Shown here piece by piece: positions 22,574-32,532 of a stretch of 64,000 bases of DNA. Position 1 is the first letter of the stretch. Each line of letters opens with the position of its first letter. The DNA is from Lewinellaceae bacterium (GTDB lineage: Bacteria > Bacteroidota > Bacteroidia > Chitinophagales > Saprospiraceae), in the NCBI GenBank assembly GCA_020636095.1, contig JACJYN010000016.1:6622-70621 (forward strand), written 5' to 3'. The position numbers were made by a program, and so were the translations under genes. The notes beneath the pieces were generated by a model. That model searched no databases, was not told where the DNA came from, and saw only the letters and a list, made by a program, of their open reading frames with translations.

Positions 22574-23128
22574 ATGTTCACCTACGGCCCTACCACCACC
22601 GATGCCCACCTGCGGCAAGTCATGGCCCTGCAAAAGGCCAACCTGCCCAAAAATATCAGCATTCAGGAAGCCCGGGAGCAGGGCTTCGTCACTGTAGATC
22701 ATGATATGGAGACCCTTCGGGATATGAACACTCCCTATTGCCATAGCGCCGCCTGGACGGGGGAGGAACTGGCCGGTTATGCCCTGGTGATGGAAACGCG
22801 CTTCGGCAACCGTATACCCGTCCTCGTACCCATGTTTGAACTGCTGGATGAGATACCCTGGCGAGGAAAACCTTTAAAGGATTGGAACTACTTTGTCATG
22901 GGCCAGGTATGTGTAGCCAAGCCCTTCCGCGGTAAAGGCGTCTTTAAAGGGCTATACCTGGATATGCGGGATCGGCTGTCGGATCATTTCGGCCTGGTGG
23001 TGACGGAGATATCTTCCCGCAATCCTCGCTCTATCCGCGCTCACAAAAAAGTGGGTTTCGAAACTATCCATGAATACACGGACCCGGAAGGGGAGCATTG
23101 GGTGGTCGTTGGCTGGGGGTGGAAGTAA
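22574..23128 (+). CDS. GNAT family N-acetyltransferase
   Basis: I chose the ATG at 22574 (MFTYGPTTTDAHLRQVMALQ), giving 184 residues, because the 31 residues encoded upstream do not look like protein. The acetyl-CoA binding signature of GNAT proteins is at VAKPFRGKGVFKGLY (R/Q-x-x-G-x-G/A), and the following strand ends TEISSRNPRSIRAHKKVGFE, the usual Asn-x-x-A-x-x-x-Y/H region. GNAT enzymes acetylate amines on small molecules or proteins; the substrate is not predictable. It converges with the AraC gene, with 4 bp between the two stops. Confidence 0.8.
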   Translation: MFTYGPTTTDAHLRQVMALQKANLPKNISIQEAREQGFVTVDHDMETLRDMNTPYCHSAAWTGEELAGYALVMETRFGNRIPVLVPMFELLDEIPWRGKPLKDWNYFVMGQVCVAKPFRGKGVFKGLYLDMRDRLSDHFGLVVTEISSRNPRSIRAHKKVGFETIHEYTDPEGEHWVVVGWGWK

Positions 23129-23132
23129 GCGC

Positions 23133-24107
23133 CTACGGATGCACCAACCTCGCTGCATACGCCTTCGGTTTAAAAATATCCCGCACTTCCTCGCCATCGG
23201 GCAGGAACTGGTTGAGGGTCTTCTGGGTGGTCCAGTCAAATGAATCTTTTTCTTTATAGGACTTGCGATACTCAAAGGGGGTACAATGCCGGTACTTTTT
23301 GAACAGGCGGTTGAAGTTCGTCAGGTTGTTAAAGCATTGGTAGCCGATCTCGCTGATGGACTGGTCCGTTTCGATCAACAACTTACAGGCATGCCCGATA
23401 CGCAGGTCAAGGAGAAACTGTTTGAAGCTCTTATTGGTGCTTTTTTTGAAGAAATGGCTGAAGGCGGAATCGGACATATTGACCCTGCCGGCAACATCGC
23501 CCACCTTGAGATCTTGCCGGGTGAAGTTGTCGAGTATATATTGGTACGCAGATTTTATTCTTTCGTTCTTCACTGTAACCGGCTGTTTGCTAAAACCTTC
23601 ACTGGCCAGGAGCGACCTTTCACCGGATTCCGCCAGGCCATTCATCAAGTCCAGAAAGTTCAGAATACTGGCCATACCGTTCAGCTCAGTCAGTTGGATC
23701 AGCTTTTCTCGTGCTCTACTCAGGGCCTGGCCGGAAAACTGTATCCCCCGGCTGGAACTCTCCAGCATTTTCCGGATTTTAAAAAATGGCTTTTTTCTGA
23801 ATATTTTGGAATCAAACAGGTTCATTTCGAATTGGAGCGTGATCACCCGGCAATGCACGTCTTGTGCTTGAAGAGCCTCATCACCGTCCCACTTATGGTG
23901 CAGAAAAGGGCCAATTAGCACCAGGTCATTGTCCTGGTATTTTTCCGTACTATCTCCAACGATCCGCCTTCCGGAACTGCCCATGACCAGGGTTAATTCA
24001 TACTCCGGATGATTGTGAATGGGATAGTCAAATCCATTGTCGATGGAATCGATGAGGACAAATACGTCCTCGAGGCCGAGTGGCGTGATCTCGCGGTAAA
24101 CTTTCAT
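23133..24107 (-). CDS. AraC family transcriptional regulator
   Basis: A 324-residue protein. The N-terminal half is cupin-like (HNHPEYELTLVMGSSGRRIV), the usual ligand-sensing part. The C-terminal AraC DNA-binding domain has two helix-turn-helix motifs (DLKVGDVAGRVNMSDSAFSH and SISEIGYQCFNNLTNFNRLF) followed by FKKYRHCTPFEYRKSY, which is the family signature. It lies divergently from the SusC gene with 404 bp between the start codons, so it is the likely regulator of the sugar-uptake locus at 24512-45337. The sugar it senses is unknown. Confidence 0.9.
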   Translation of the reverse strand: MKVYREITPLGLEDVFVLIDSIDNGFDYPIHNHPEYELTLVMGSSGRRIVGDSTEKYQDNDLVLIGPFLHHKWDGDEALQAQDVHCRVITLQFEMNLFDSKIFRKKPFFKIRKMLESSSRGIQFSGQALSRAREKLIQLTELNGMASILNFLDLMNGLAESGERSLLASEGFSKQPVTVKNERIKSAYQYILDNFTRQDLKVGDVAGRVNMSDSAFSHFFKKSTNKSFKQFLLDLRIGHACKLLIETDQSISEIGYQCFNNLTNFNRLFKKYRHCTPFEYRKSYKEKDSFDWTTQKTLNQFLPDGEEVRDIFKPKAYAARLVHP

Positions 24108-24511
24108 TTCAAAATATAATTAGCCCCCCGGTGAACTGAAAAGTACTTATTTCATGAAAGTACTATTCTTTGGTGAAAAAGTGTGGATTTCCTTTGTGGA
24201 ATCATTGTAATTTAACAGAATAATTGGAAGGAAGGATTATTCCTTTTTAAGATTCGCTATATCATCATTGCAGAGCGATATACCTATCGCTTTATGCCTG
24301 GGTTGGTCCTGGAAAACCTCTCTGGACATTTGGTTGGCCTAATACTTTCGTAACTGTTAATGACCCTGATCCTCTGGTTTGGCGACAATCAGGGGTGGCT
24401 TGCTTGTATTTGTATGAATATTCCTATTCGTGGCTATTCAACGATTGACGGTTGGCTAAAACCCAATCGCTGAAGAGTTACTCCTATTCTTTTAACGCGA
24501 ATGACTGTCTT
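24108..24511. promoter_or_regulatory. Divergent control region between araC-like and susC genes
   Basis: This 404-bp region separates two divergent starts and should hold both promoters. A near-perfect palindrome AGCGATA TACC TATCGCT lies at 24274-24291 and could be an operator, though AraC proteins usually prefer direct repeats. The first 130 bp upstream of the araC-like gene are AT-rich. No other gene is visible. Function is inferred from position. Confidence 0.45.
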
Positions 24512-27500
24512 ATGAGGAATTTTACACTTTTCTTTAACAGGAGACACACATTAAAGGCCCTGGCGGCTCTTTTGTTTCTGTGTTTGGCAACCACCCCGGG
24601 TAATACCCAGGCCATTACGGTCAATGGGACGGTCAGCTCCGACGACGGCAAGGATCCCCTGATTGGAGTAAATGTCGTCCAGAAGAATACCCAAAACGGC
24701 GCCGTCACCGGCCTGGATGGGGAATTTTCTATTACAGTTCCTCCCGACGCAATACTGGTATTCAGTTATATCGGCTATGAAACTCAGGAGGTGGCGGTTG
24801 AAAACAGAGCCAGGATCGATGTCACGATGGCGGAGGCAGGACAACTGCTGGACGAGGTCGTGGTGATGGGCTATAAATCAGAAGTAAAGAGCAATGTGGC
24901 CAGCGCCATTTCATCTATCAAGGCTGAAAATATCGAGAAGCTCCCCGTTTTAGGCATTGACCAAACCTTGCAGGGGCAGGTGGCGGGCCTACAGGTCACT
25001 CAGACTACCGGCGCCCCCGGCGCCGATATTGCGGTGCGGATCAGGGGGGCGGGCACCTTAGGGAATAACAATCCACTCTACGTTGTAGACGGCGTACCTA
25101 CCACCGGGAATATCAACATGTTTTCCACTACCGATATTGAATCGATAGAGGTGCTCAAAGACGGGGCGGCGGCAGCCATCTACGGATCGAGAGCCGCCAA
25201 CGGAGTGATCCTGATCACGACCAAAAAAGGCAAAGCCGGCAAGCCGCAATTCAGCTTCAACTCCTACTATGGCTTTCAGGATGCCTACACTTTGCCGGAT
25301 TTGTTAAACGCCAGGGAATATGTAACCATCCGCAATGAAGCCATCAAAAACGCCAATACCCTGAGAGACCTTCCCCGGCAGCTGGACACCTTCGACCTGG
25401 CCATCCTGGATACGCTGCCGGACGTCAATTGGCTGAACGAAGTATTCCGCACCGCGCCTATCCAGCGGTATATGCTGAGCGCCTCCGGGGGAAGTGAAAA
25501 TGGGAGCTATTACATCGCCGGAGAATACCTGGACCAGGATGGAGTTTTTCGCGGCCAGGGTTTCAAAAAGTACCTGCTTCGGTTCAACGGAGAGGTGAAA
25601 AGCCGGCGGGTGAAGATTGGAAATAACCTATCCTTTTCTTTTACCGACCAGAAGCTGATCAACAGTTCCGGGGACGGCGCCGGGCCGGGCAACGAACTCA
25701 GCGGTATCCGCTACACCCTAATCGCAGCCCCGGTGTTCCCGATTCGGAATAAGGATGGCGAATACATCAAAACCTCTACCGAACTGGGCGAGCCCAACCT
25801 TTTTGGCGATGGCAACGCTAACCCCCTGGCCTTTATCGAGGCCACCGACTGGACGATCAAGCGGTACCGTTTCTTTGGCAGTGTATTTGCCGAATTTAAC
25901 CTCATGGAGGGCCTCAACCTGCGGACCACTTTAGGCGGTGATTTCCTCTTTCGCAATGAAAAGCTCTTCAAAGAGCGCCTTTCCCAGGCCATTTATGACC
26001 CTACTTCCCTGAACGAAGGAAGAGTGATCGAGCAAAATCTGGTCTGGAATAATACACTGGATTTTTCCCGCTCTCTGGGCGCCTATCAACAACACCGATT
26101 TTCGGTGCTTCTGGGTATGGAAGCCATTCAAAATCAGACGGATTACCTGGGAGCTTCCGCCAATAATTTTTTGCTCACCGATCCGGCTTTCCATTACATC
26201 AACAACAGCCTTACCCAGGAGATCGGCAATATCAATGCATCCGGCGTGGTTACCGAATGGGCTCTTTTGTCCTATTTTGGCCAGTTCAATTATACCTACG
26301 GGGGGCGTTACGTCCTGAATACATCCATCCGAAGAGACGGCTCTTCCCGTTTCGGCAAAGACAACCGGTACGGGACCTTTCCCTCCGTTTCGGTCGCCTG
26401 GAATGTTTCAAACGAACCCTTCTTTGCTGATGTCAACTTCATTTCGGACCTGAAGCTCAGGGCCAGTTGGGGTATTTTGGGCAACCAGGAGATCGGTAAT
26501 TATCCTTTTAGCTCACTGGTCGAAACCGGCCGGCGGGTATATCCCTTCGGAGGGCAGATCGCCACCGGGGCCACCGTCATCGAAACCGGTAATCCCAAGA
26601 TCAAATGGGAAACGACGGCCCAACTCGATTTCGGGTTGGAGTTGAGCCTGTTCAAGGGCCGCTTCACCTTACAAGCCGATTATTACGAAAAGAAAAGCTC
26701 GGACATACTGGTGCGGGTGCCCATCCCTCAGGCAGGCGGTTCGCTGAATCCGCCTTTTGTCAATGCCGGGGAAGTAGAGAATAAAGGCGTAGAGCTGGCA
26801 CTAGGCTACCAGCAGCGCATCAATGATTTCCACTTCAGCATCAACGGAAATATTTCTGCCGTCAAGAATGTCGTCCTTTCTCTGGCGGAGAGCGAACCCA
26901 TTCTGGGTGGGTTCGGGCTTGCCGACGGGCCGCTCACCAAAACGGAGCCGGGCTTCCCGATCGGATCCTTCTTCCTCTATGAAATGGAAGGTATCTTCCA
27001 AAGCCAGGAAGAGATAGACGCCAGCCCTTTCCAGAGTGACGATACCCGCCCCGGAGATGTTAAGTTTGCCGACCTCAATGACGACGGGGTGGTCGACGAT
27101 GAAGACCGCACCCATCTGGGCAATCCTTTCCCGGACTTTATCTACGGGCTCAATACTACGTTTGAGTATAAAAACTTCGACCTGTCCCTTTTATTTCAAG
27201 GTGTCAAGGGCAATGATGTCTACTTCTTATACGGCAATTTCGCTTATGAAACCCAATCCCGGGGCTTCAACGCTTACCGGGACATTTTAGACAGCTGGTC
27301 TCCGGATAATACCGATGCTGCCATCCCCAAGGTGAGCGTTGACGACCGGAACGGAAACCGCCGGCCTTCGACCCGCTTTCTGGAGGATGGCTCCTACATG
27401 AGGCTCCGCAACGTCACGCTTGGGTACGACTTTAGCAGCTTGATGAAAAATTCGAAAGTGGCCAGCCGCCTCAGGATATATTTCAGCGTACAAAATGCGC

Positions 27501-27658
27501 TGACCTTTACTTCCTATCCCGGGCTGGATCCGGAGATACAGGCCAATGCTAACGATACGCAAGGGTTTAACGTTTCCTCCGACCTGGCGGTTGGCATCGA
27601 CTGGGGCACCGTTCCTTCCCCGCGGACTTTTATTGCAGGGGTGAACCTGGACTTTTAG
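24512..27658 (+). CDS. susC: SusC/RagA family TonB-dependent outer-membrane transporter
   Basis: With the start at 24512 (MRNFTLFFNRRHTLKALAAL) the protein has 1048 residues, the normal size. After the signal comes a carboxypeptidase-regulatory-like domain (ITVNGTVSSDDGKDPLIGVN). Next is the plug, with NPLYVVDGVPTT and IESIEVLKDGAAAAIYGSRA then GVILITTKKG, the hallmark of SusC proteins. The rest is a beta-barrel ending GVNLDF with a terminal Phe. It imports oligosaccharides across the outer membrane with the SusD partner encoded 19 bp downstream, driven by TonB. The divergent AraC protein probably controls it. Confidence 0.95.
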   Translation: MRNFTLFFNRRHTLKALAALLFLCLATTPGNTQAITVNGTVSSDDGKDPLIGVNVVQKNTQNGAVTGLDGEFSITVPPDAILVFSYIGYETQEVAVENRARIDVTMAEAGQLLDEVVVMGYKSEVKSNVASAISSIKAENIEKLPVLGIDQTLQGQVAGLQVTQTTGAPGADIAVRIRGAGTLGNNNPLYVVDGVPTTGNINMFSTTDIESIEVLKDGAAAAIYGSRAANGVILITTKKGKAGKPQFSFNSYYGFQDAYTLPDLLNAREYVTIRNEAIKNANTLRDLPRQLDTFDLAILDTLPDVNWLNEVFRTAPIQRYMLSASGGSENGSYYIAGEYLDQDGVFRGQGFKKYLLRFNGEVKSRRVKIGNNLSFSFTDQKLINSSGDGAGPGNELSGIRYTLIAAPVFPIRNKDGEYIKTSTELGEPNLFGDGNANPLAFIEATDWTIKRYRFFGSVFAEFNLMEGLNLRTTLGGDFLFRNEKLFKERLSQAIYDPTSLNEGRVIEQNLVWNNTLDFSRSLGAYQQHRFSVLLGMEAIQNQTDYLGASANNFLLTDPAFHYINNSLTQEIGNINASGVVTEWALLSYFGQFNYTYGGRYVLNTSIRRDGSSRFGKDNRYGTFPSVSVAWNVSNEPFFADVNFISDLKLRASWGILGNQEIGNYPFSSLVETGRRVYPFGGQIATGATVIETGNPKIKWETTAQLDFGLELSLFKGRFTLQADYYEKKSSDILVRVPIPQAGGSLNPPFVNAGEVENKGVELALGYQQRINDFHFSINGNISAVKNVVLSLAESEPILGGFGLADGPLTKTEPGFPIGSFFLYEMEGIFQSQEEIDASPFQSDDTRPGDVKFADLNDDGVVDDEDRTHLGNPFPDFIYGLNTTFEYKNFDLSLLFQGVKGNDVYFLYGNFAYETQSRGFNAYRDILDSWSPDNTDAAIPKVSVDDRNGNRRPSTRFLEDGSYMRLRNVTLGYDFSSLMKNSKVASRLRIYFSVQNALTFTSYPGLDPEIQANANDTQGFNVSSDLAVGIDWGTVPSPRTFIAGVNLDF

Positions 27659-27677
27659 TTAAAAAAAACAGCCAGTT

Positions 27678-29117
27678 ATGAAAAAAGTATGTTCACATTT
27701 TCTATTGATACTCGCCGCAATAGCTGCTGTTTCCTGCGAGAGCATCCTGGACAAGGAACCGCTGGGCCAGCTGGACGCGGACACCTTTTTTAAAAGTTCT
27801 TCAGATGCCGTTCAGGCCATCAATGCGGCTTATGAGTATCTTCTTTTCAGTAGCGAAAACAACAATTTCTATTGGGCATTCGGCACGGTGGCCTCCGATA
27901 ACGCCATCGCCGGCGGCGATGGCTCCCGCCCCGGCATCGTCGAGATCGATTTCCTCACGCAGACGCCCCGGACCCAGGAGTTTAATGATTTCTGGAAGCT
28001 AAGTTACTCGGGTATTACGCAGTGTAACACGGTGATCGAAAAAATCCCGGGTATCGATATGGATGAAAGCCTGAAAGACAGAATCGTAGGCGAAGCCCTT
28101 TTCCTTCGCGCCTATTATTACTTCGGCCTGACACAGGTGTTTGGCGGTGTGCCGCTGATGACGGAAGTGCTGGCGCCGGAAGACCTGAAGATCGCCCAAT
28201 CTCCTCCTGCGGATATTCTCCGGCAGGTTGTTGAAGATTGTATGGCAGCGGCGGATCTTCTGCCCGTCGAGTACGCCCCTGCCAATATTGGGCGGGCTAC
28301 CCGGGGCGCCGCTTATGGGTTAGCAGCCAAAGCTCATTTGTACCTCAAAAATTGGGATGGGGTGTTGGAATATGTCTCTAAAGTGAAAGGCCTGGGGATT
28401 TATGCTTTAATGCCCGACTATCTGGATAATTTCCGGGAATATACCCAGAACAACAGCGAGTCCGTCTGGGAAATCCAGCACGACAATCTTGAACTGGGCG
28501 TTGGCAATTCGCTCAACCAGTGGTGGGCTTCCAAAAAGTTCTCAACAGGATATGGCTTTGCTGAAGTGACCCAGGATTTCGTGGATGAATTTGAAGCGGG
28601 AGACCCCCGGCTCAAGTTCACTGTGGCCATGAACAACGACCCTTACTTCGGCCTCATCTATAAACCTTCTTATTCGAGCACCGGCTACGGCGCCAGAAAA
28701 TACCTGCAGCCGGATTCCACCGCCAGCCAGAAGGCCGATGGCGACATCAACTATACGGCTATCCGCTACGCCGAAGTCCTGCTCTGGGAAGCCGAAGCGC
28801 TGGCCAACCTGGGGCGGGTGGCCGAAGCTCAGGCTCCATTGGAGGAAGTTAGGGCCCGCGCCCGGGCGCAGGCCGCCGACCCGGAAACAGCCCTGCCTCC
28901 GGTAACAATGGTGAACCAACAGGAAATGATCGAACACATCCGCCACGAGCGAAGAGTGGAACTGGGTTTCGAAATGCACCGCTTTTTCGACCTGGTTCGC
29001 TGGGGCATCGCCGATCAGGAGATCGAAGAATTTCAGCCGGGTAAGAACGAAGTCTATCCCATTCCCCAGACTGAACTGGACCTGAATCCTAACCTCCGGC
29101 AGAATCCGGGGTATTGA
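27678..29117 (+). CDS. susD: SusD/RagB family nutrient-binding outer-membrane lipoprotein
   Basis: A 479-residue lipoprotein with a lipobox Cys (MKKVCSHFLLILAAIAAVSC). The mature N-terminus ESILDKEPLGQLDADTFFKS and the helical repeats with RIVGEALFLRAYYYFGLTQV are typical of SusD. So is the C-terminal pattern IRHERRVELGFEMHRFFDLV, with GKNEVYPIPQTELDLNPNLR and QNPGY at the end. SusD sits on the cell surface as a lid on SusC and binds glycans. It follows susC by 19 bp, so the two form the uptake pair of this locus. Confidence 0.95.
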   Translation: MKKVCSHFLLILAAIAAVSCESILDKEPLGQLDADTFFKSSSDAVQAINAAYEYLLFSSENNNFYWAFGTVASDNAIAGGDGSRPGIVEIDFLTQTPRTQEFNDFWKLSYSGITQCNTVIEKIPGIDMDESLKDRIVGEALFLRAYYYFGLTQVFGGVPLMTEVLAPEDLKIAQSPPADILRQVVEDCMAAADLLPVEYAPANIGRATRGAAYGLAAKAHLYLKNWDGVLEYVSKVKGLGIYALMPDYLDNFREYTQNNSESVWEIQHDNLELGVGNSLNQWWASKKFSTGYGFAEVTQDFVDEFEAGDPRLKFTVAMNNDPYFGLIYKPSYSSTGYGARKYLQPDSTASQKADGDINYTAIRYAEVLLWEAEALANLGRVAEAQAPLEEVRARARAQAADPETALPPVTMVNQQEMIEHIRHERRVELGFEMHRFFDLVRWGIADQEIEEFQPGKNEVYPIPQTELDLNPNLRQNPGY

Positions 29118-29316
29118 ATGGGATAAAGAATTCCGAGTCTATTTTTTTCGGCTATTCAGCATCGAGACTGTAGCCTCTCGCGAACGGGAAGCAGTCAGAC
29201 AGGTTGAAGGTACTTATAGCCTTTTCTCTGCCTCATCAAATCGAAGAAATTCCTCCCCCATCGGGGTAGGTGCCGAAGGCGGAGGGGGCTATACCATTTA
29301 CAACTTAAACAAATTT

Positions 29317-32300
29317 ATGAACCAATTCTATACACATCGGAATCACATTAAAATACTCCTCCTCCCGGCCCTCCTCCTCGCCCTCTGGCCGGGTATGGCC
29401 ACCGCTCAGCCCGGCCAGATCAACATCAGCCGGATCGAAATGATGCCCAATGAACCGGCTCCCTATAATGTAAGGGACTGGAAAGACGTGGCAATCGGAT
29501 ACGATGCTTTCGTCTATGACCTGCAGGCGAGCGGATTATACCTCCCTCTGGTGTTTATATACAACAGTACCATCAACTACCCACAGCAGGAAAGCTTTGG
29601 CCTGGATTCCTATGTGGGTACGAATAACTCCTTTGCCGGCGAAGCGATCAACGTGTTGCCCTCCCTGGTCGGCGCCTCCCTGCTGGGCATCGACAAAAGC
29701 AATCAGAATGGCCGGAACTGGCTGCTGATGAGCCAGGACTATTTCAACAAGGCCAATAACGAAATGATCTACCTCAACAATCGCAGCAGCGGCAGTGGTA
29801 GTGACTGGTGGTACGAGACGATGCCCAATGTGTTTTTCTATCAGCTGTACGACTTGTATCCACCCATTGGAGACGCCGATTTCCAGTTCACCAGCATCGC
29901 CAATCAGTTCCTGGCGGCGGTGCGGGCTATGGGCGGCAGCGATAAGCCCTGGAGCAGCGCGTCGATGAATTACCGGGCATGGGACTTTGTAAATATGCAG
30001 CCCAATGCCGAAGGTGTCATCGAACCAGAGGCCGCCGGCGCTTTCGCCTGGATACTCTATCATGCTTATAAGGAAACAGGCAATCCGGAGTACCTGAAGG
30101 GCGCTGAATGGAGCCTGGAGTTTTTGAATCAACTGTCCAGTAACCCTTCTTACGAACTGCAACTGCCCTACGGCGCCTACATTGCCGCTAAGATGAATGC
30201 AGAATTAGGGACAGATTACGACATGGAGAAGATAGCAAGCTGGCCCTTCAACCGCGGCCCCTTGCGGGGGTGGGGAACCATCGTCGGCAACTGGGGAGGC
30301 TTCGACGTTTCCGGCCTGGTGGGGGAAGCCAACGACAATGGCAACGATTACGCTTTCATCCTCAATGGCTTTCAGCAAGCCGGCGCCCTGGCGCCCATGG
30401 TCCGCTATGACAAGCGCTTTGCCCGGGCCATCGCCAAATGGATACTCAACCTGGCCAACGCCTCCCGGCTCTTCTACTCCGGGTTTCTCCTGCCTGCCTA
30501 TCAGGATGGCTCCTCCTGGTCGCAAGCCAACGACCCCCAACGGCTGGTCGCCCACGAAGCCATGCGGGAAACCTACAACGGGCTGTCTCCCTATGCCACC
30601 GGCGACGCCCTGAACGGAGGATGGGGAAACACCAACCTGGCGCTTTACGGCTCTTCTTCGGTGGGATACCTCGGCGCCATTATCGAAAAAACCAATGTCG
30701 ATAAAATCCTGAAAATTGACCTCCTGAAAACGGATTTCTTTGGCGATGAGGCCTACCCAACTTATCTGTTCTTCAACCCTTACAGCCTGGAAAAAGTAGT
30801 GGAACTGAATGTTGGGCCTGAACCGGTTGATGTCTATGAATCCCTCTCCGAATCGTTCATCGCAACTGGGGCCAGTAATACGGTTGAACTTGCCATTCCC
30901 GCCAATGAAGCGCTGATGGTGGTGCTTACTCCGACGGGGGCAGAGGTACAATACGATAGAAATAAAATGCTCGCCGATGGGGTAGTGGTGGATTACAGGC
31001 AGAGCAGCCAGCCCTTCCAGTACGCTCCCCGCATCCAGGCCCTGGCGGTGGAATCGCAGGAGGTGGAGTTCGGGTCATCGGCTACCATCTATGGAACCGT
31101 TTTTGACCAGGATTCTGATGACCTGATGTACAGCTGGTCCAGCAACGGCGGAACGATACAGGGGCAGGGCGCCACCGTGATCTGGGAAGCCCCTGATACA
31201 GAGGGAACCTTTGAAATTATCCTTACCGTAAGCGACGAGCAGCTGAATAGTGATACTGACACGTTGAGGCTGAGTGTCATTCCGGAAATCAATCTGGCTC
31301 CGCAAATAGTAGAACTCGTCAAAAGCCAAAATTACCTAACCCCCGGAGAAACCCTGGAGCTCTTTTGCAATGCCTTTGACGCCAACGGAGACACCATTTC
31401 CTACAGCTGGAGTGCAGATGCCGGCGCCTTCACCGGGGAGGGCAACCAAGTGGCCTGGCAGAGCCCCCTCACTGAAGGCATTTTCAATATTGGGGTAGAA
31501 GCCCGCGATGAGCAGGGCGCTTCCTCCACGGTTACTACCCCCATACTCGTCAAAGTTTTCACCGTGGTGGATACGGGCCATTTAATCGCCTATTACCCCT
31601 TCACCCAGAATGCCGACGATGTGAGTGGTAATGCCCTGCACGGCCAGCCCTTTGGCGCACAGCTTACCGAAGACGCCAACGGCCATCCTTTCAGCGCCTA
31701 TTTCTTCGACGGGATCAACGACAACATCCGGGTGGCTAACAATAACATCCTGAACTTTAAGGACGCCATCACGGTAAGCTGCTGGTTTGAACCTAGGCTG
31801 TTGCCCGAGCGGGAGGTGTTCGTCGCTTCTCACGGCAGCTGGCAGAACCGTTGGAAAATCTCGATCACTCCGGAACGACATATCCGGTGGACGGTCAATT
31901 CCAGCGCCGGGCCGATCGGGGACCTCGATTCCCGCCTGGCCGTTGAAGTCGATTCCTCCTACCACATTGGCGCTACTTATGACGGGCAATGGATGGCGCT
32001 ATACATCAATGGAGAACTCCACAGTTACCGCCCTATGGCAGGTGACATCCGCAGCAGCCCGGTGGATATGATGATCGCGCAGATGTTGCCCGACAACCCG
32101 GATTTTAATTTTCGGGGCGTGATCGATGAGGTGAAGATCTTCGACTTCGCCCTGACTCCAGGCGAGATGAAAGAAGTATACGAAGAGGGGTTGGTGAGCG
32201 CCATATCCTTGCCCAATAGGCAAGAAGGGGCGCCTGCTTTAAAGCTGAGCCCCAACCCTGCGAGCACTGAATTATTTGTGCAGTATCCGGCTATGAATGA

Positions 32301-32487
32301 AAAACGAGCTTTCTTCCTTCTTTACAATGTATCCGGACAGCTGCTTTGGCAGCGGGAAATGGACGTACCGGCAGGAAATTCCGATACCAGCATTAGCATC
32401 GATGTCAGTGGCTTACCTGGCGGGCTGTACTTTTTGGGAATGAGGTCCAATGCCTCTTTCCTATTGGGCAAGTTCGTGAAACGGTGA
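29317..32487 (+). CDS. Secreted (alpha/alpha)6-barrel-like enzyme with Ig-like, LamG and T9SS domains
   Basis: A 1056-residue protein with a signal peptide ending near MATAQ. Residues about 45-480 look like an (alpha/alpha)6-toroid, seen in many glycan-active enzymes (WDFVNMQPNAEGVIEPEAAG, YHAYKETGNPEYLKGAEWSL). I do not recognise a named glycoside hydrolase or lyase family. Two PKD/cadherin-like beta domains follow (about 565-750, each with SYSWS or MYSWS), then a LamG domain (about 755-960) and a T9SS C-terminal sorting domain (LKLSPNPASTELFVQYPAMN to GKFVKR). It is therefore exported by the type IX system and probably cut or held on the surface. It sits 199 bp after susD, so it probably acts on the imported glycan. 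Confidence 0.82.
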   Translation: MNQFYTHRNHIKILLLPALLLALWPGMATAQPGQINISRIEMMPNEPAPYNVRDWKDVAIGYDAFVYDLQASGLYLPLVFIYNSTINYPQQESFGLDSYVGTNNSFAGEAINVLPSLVGASLLGIDKSNQNGRNWLLMSQDYFNKANNEMIYLNNRSSGSGSDWWYETMPNVFFYQLYDLYPPIGDADFQFTSIANQFLAAVRAMGGSDKPWSSASMNYRAWDFVNMQPNAEGVIEPEAAGAFAWILYHAYKETGNPEYLKGAEWSLEFLNQLSSNPSYELQLPYGAYIAAKMNAELGTDYDMEKIASWPFNRGPLRGWGTIVGNWGGFDVSGLVGEANDNGNDYAFILNGFQQAGALAPMVRYDKRFARAIAKWILNLANASRLFYSGFLLPAYQDGSSWSQANDPQRLVAHEAMRETYNGLSPYATGDALNGGWGNTNLALYGSSSVGYLGAIIEKTNVDKILKIDLLKTDFFGDEAYPTYLFFNPYSLEKVVELNVGPEPVDVYESLSESFIATGASNTVELAIPANEALMVVLTPTGAEVQYDRNKMLADGVVVDYRQSSQPFQYAPRIQALAVESQEVEFGSSATIYGTVFDQDSDDLMYSWSSNGGTIQGQGATVIWEAPDTEGTFEIILTVSDEQLNSDTDTLRLSVIPEINLAPQIVELVKSQNYLTPGETLELFCNAFDANGDTISYSWSADAGAFTGEGNQVAWQSPLTEGIFNIGVEARDEQGASSTVTTPILVKVFTVVDTGHLIAYYPFTQNADDVSGNALHGQPFGAQLTEDANGHPFSAYFFDGINDNIRVANNNILNFKDAITVSCWFEPRLLPEREVFVASHGSWQNRWKISITPERHIRWTVNSSAGPIGDLDSRLAVEVDSSYHIGATYDGQWMALYINGELHSYRPMAGDIRSSPVDMMIAQMLPDNPDFNFRGVIDEVKIFDFALTPGEMKEVYEEGLVSAISLPNRQEGAPALKLSPNPASTELFVQYPAMNEKRAFFLLYNVSGQLLWQREMDVPAGNSDTSISIDVSGLPGGLYFLGMRSNASFLLGKFVKR

Positions 32488-32532
32488 GCAACTGCAATAA
32501 ATATTACAAACTAAATAAAACCTATTTAAATT

